Made by a program: the position numbers and the translations under genes. Under the pieces are notes generated by a model. It did no database searches and was not told where the DNA came from. It worked only from the letters and a program-made list of their open reading frames with translations. From DRQF01 sp964559135 (GTDB lineage Bacteria > Planctomycetota > GCA-002687715 > DRQF01): a stretch of 5,819 nt of DNA. Of this stretch, positions 4,907 through 5,819 are shown piece after piece. Each line of letters begins with the position of its first letter. The stretch's first letter is position 1. Where the stretch lies: NCBI GenBank assembly GCA_964559135.1, contig CAZLGG010000164.1, positions 1-5,819 on the forward strand. Reading direction: 5' to 3'.

Positions 4907-5819
4907 ATGCTTCGCAAGACACTCATCAGCCTCGCCCTGATTCTCGTTCTTTGCGCCATAGGCGTCGTGGGATTCATGTCGCTGGCTCGCTTGAAGAAGC
5001 CGCCCTCCAGGCAGACCGAATCTGCCCCCCTCATCACCGTCCACGCGGAGAGACTCGTCCGTCGTTCCTTCACCGAAGAACACCGGGTCTACGGCGAAGC
5101 GCGGACCCTTCGCGACGTCACCGTCAGCGCCGAAGTCGCGGGGACGGTGGAGTGGATCGCACCGAGTCTGGAGGCGGGGGCTCATGTCAAACGAGACGAG
5201 GTTCTGGCCAAACTGGATGACCGCGACTTCGTCATCGCCCGAGACGAGGCCCTCGCACGGTTCGATCAGGCCAAGGCCGAGACCCAGAGATCTCTGCGCC
5301 TGATTCAGGGCCTCGAGCGCCAACTCGAATTGGCTCGCAAAGAATGGGGGGTCTCGAAGGAGGAATTGGCCCGCTTGGAGAGACTCGTCGCCAGTGGGAC
5401 ATCGGCTCAGTCGGAGTTGGATGCGCAAAGACGTTTCACCACGGCGTTGGAGCGTGCCGTCATCAAGATGGAGGAGGATCTCGCGGAGGCGCGCCTGGCG
5501 GTCGATGTCAACCGCGCAGCCGAGCGTGCGGCGAAGGCGGGTCTCGATCGCGCCCAGAAGGATTTCTCTCGCTGCCAGGTCGCGGCCCCTTTCGAGGGAG
5601 TTGTCGTGTCGCGGGAGATCGCACCGGGGACGCACGTTTCCGTCGGCACGGCACTGTTTCGCGTGATCGATCCGACGCGGCTGGAGGTCCGACTTTCGCT
5701 CCCGGCACGGGTGTACGGTGAGGTCGGAGTGGGGGCCCACGTGGTTCTCCGCCGCCCTGGCGGCGACAAGAGCCTCTATCGGGGGCAGCTCGCCCGCACC
5801 TCCGCCGTCATCGATCCGG
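4907..5819 (+). CDS. RND-type efflux periplasmic adaptor (membrane fusion) protein, 3' end cut off
   Basis: The first 304 residues are present; the gene runs off the window (family members usually have 350-420). It would bridge an inner-membrane RND pump and an outer-membrane channel. Residues about 5-27 are a hydrophobic N-terminal anchor; its only Cys (LVLC) lacks a small residue before it, so a lipoprotein is unlikely. The first half-lipoyl motif is at 67-108 (AEVAGTVEWI...LAKLDDRDF), a long alpha-helical hairpin at about 110-222, the second half-lipoyl at 223-266 (VAAPFEGVVVSREIAPGTHV), then the start of the beta-barrel (LEVRLSLPARVY). At the hairpin tip Arg156 and Leu160 match the R-x3-L-x6-S motif used by AcrA-like adaptors to contact TolC-type channels, but the serine position is Ala167. 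ATG 4907 is the only start, since an in-frame stop lies at 4892-4894. No clear ribosome binding site precedes it. An RND pump gene is expected downstream; substrate unknown. Confidence 0.9.
   Translation, partial: MLRKTLISLALILVLCAIGVVGFMSLARLKKPPSRQTESAPLITVHAERLVRRSFTEEHRVYGEARTLRDVTVSAEVAGTVEWIAPSLEAGAHVKRDEVLAKLDDRDFVIARDEALARFDQAKAETQRSLRLIQGLERQLELARKEWGVSKEELARLERLVASGTSAQSELDAQRRFTTALERAVIKMEEDLAEARLAVDVNRAAERAAKAGLDRAQKDFSRCQVAAPFEGVVVSREIAPGTHVSVGTALFRVIDPTRLEVRLSLPARVYGEVGVGAHVVLRRPGGDKSLYRGQLARTSAVIDP

Noticed and set aside
4837..5220. 127-codon plus-strand open frame after the ClC gene
   Set aside because: It is out of frame with the efflux adaptor that starts at 4907 and is Arg/Pro/Ser-rich with no motif.
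4778..5740. Long open frame on the minus strand (320 codons) at the right end
   Set aside because: It is the antisense shadow of the efflux adaptor. The plus-strand frame from 4907 shows a membrane anchor, half-lipoyl motifs and a coiled-coil hairpin; the minus frame gives Arg/Asp/Gly-rich sequence without motifs and also overlaps the end of the ClC gene.
1..5819. CRISPR array, integron site or toxin-antitoxin pair
   Set aside because: No regularly spaced direct repeats, no attC-like fold, and the XRE-type gene has no adjacent small toxin gene in the same orientation; its downstream neighbour is a convergent methyltransferase.

Overview
The window is GC-rich chromosomal DNA from a bacterium, by eye around 60% G+C or more. 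Genes are tightly packed, ribosome binding sites are of the AGGAGG/AAAGGTGA type, and promoters look like sigma70 sites. A periplasmic adaptor (membrane fusion) protein at the right end points to an organism with two membranes. Protein style would fit an environmental lineage such as Planctomycetota, Myxococcota, Acidobacteriota or a related uncultured group, but nothing here fixes the phylum.

Layout. Positions 1-90 hold a cluster of inverted repeats, including a perfect C8-AT-G8 palindrome. Positions 110-375 hold a decayed transposase gene (IS3 OrfA-like) that can only be read through by changing frame twice. Positions 376-580 show no gene. From 581 there is a candidate promoter, a 12-bp palindrome and a TTG-started gene for an XRE-type DNA-binding protein (667-1167). 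It converges, with no base between the stop codons, on a minus-strand SAM-dependent methyltransferase gene (1168-2103). An inverted repeat spans that junction. The 187-bp region 2104-2290 carries the methyltransferase ribosome binding site, a TGTCG-N7-CGACA inverted repeat, and a strong promoter for the next plus-strand gene. That gene (2291-2626, zinc-binding knuckle plus coiled coil) appears to be read from a leaderless mRNA. A second promoter overlaps its stop codon and drives a small unknown protein (2752-2994), followed 2 bp later by a ClC-family chloride channel/transporter with two CBS domains (2997-4832). After a hairpin and a T6 tract comes the 5' part of an RND-type efflux adaptor gene (4907 to the window end, cut off).

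How they fit. The 80-residue protein and the ClC protein are almost certainly co-translated. The ClC protein carries a valine where proton-coupled exchangers usually have the internal glutamate, so it may be a channel rather than an antiporter. The adaptor starts a likely tripartite efflux operon whose pump lies beyond the window. I see no CRISPR array, RNA gene or clear new multi-gene system. The most interesting points are the leaderless zinc-knuckle gene, the zero-gap convergent junction with its hairpin, the unusual ClC pore residues, and the methyltransferase's C-terminal extension.
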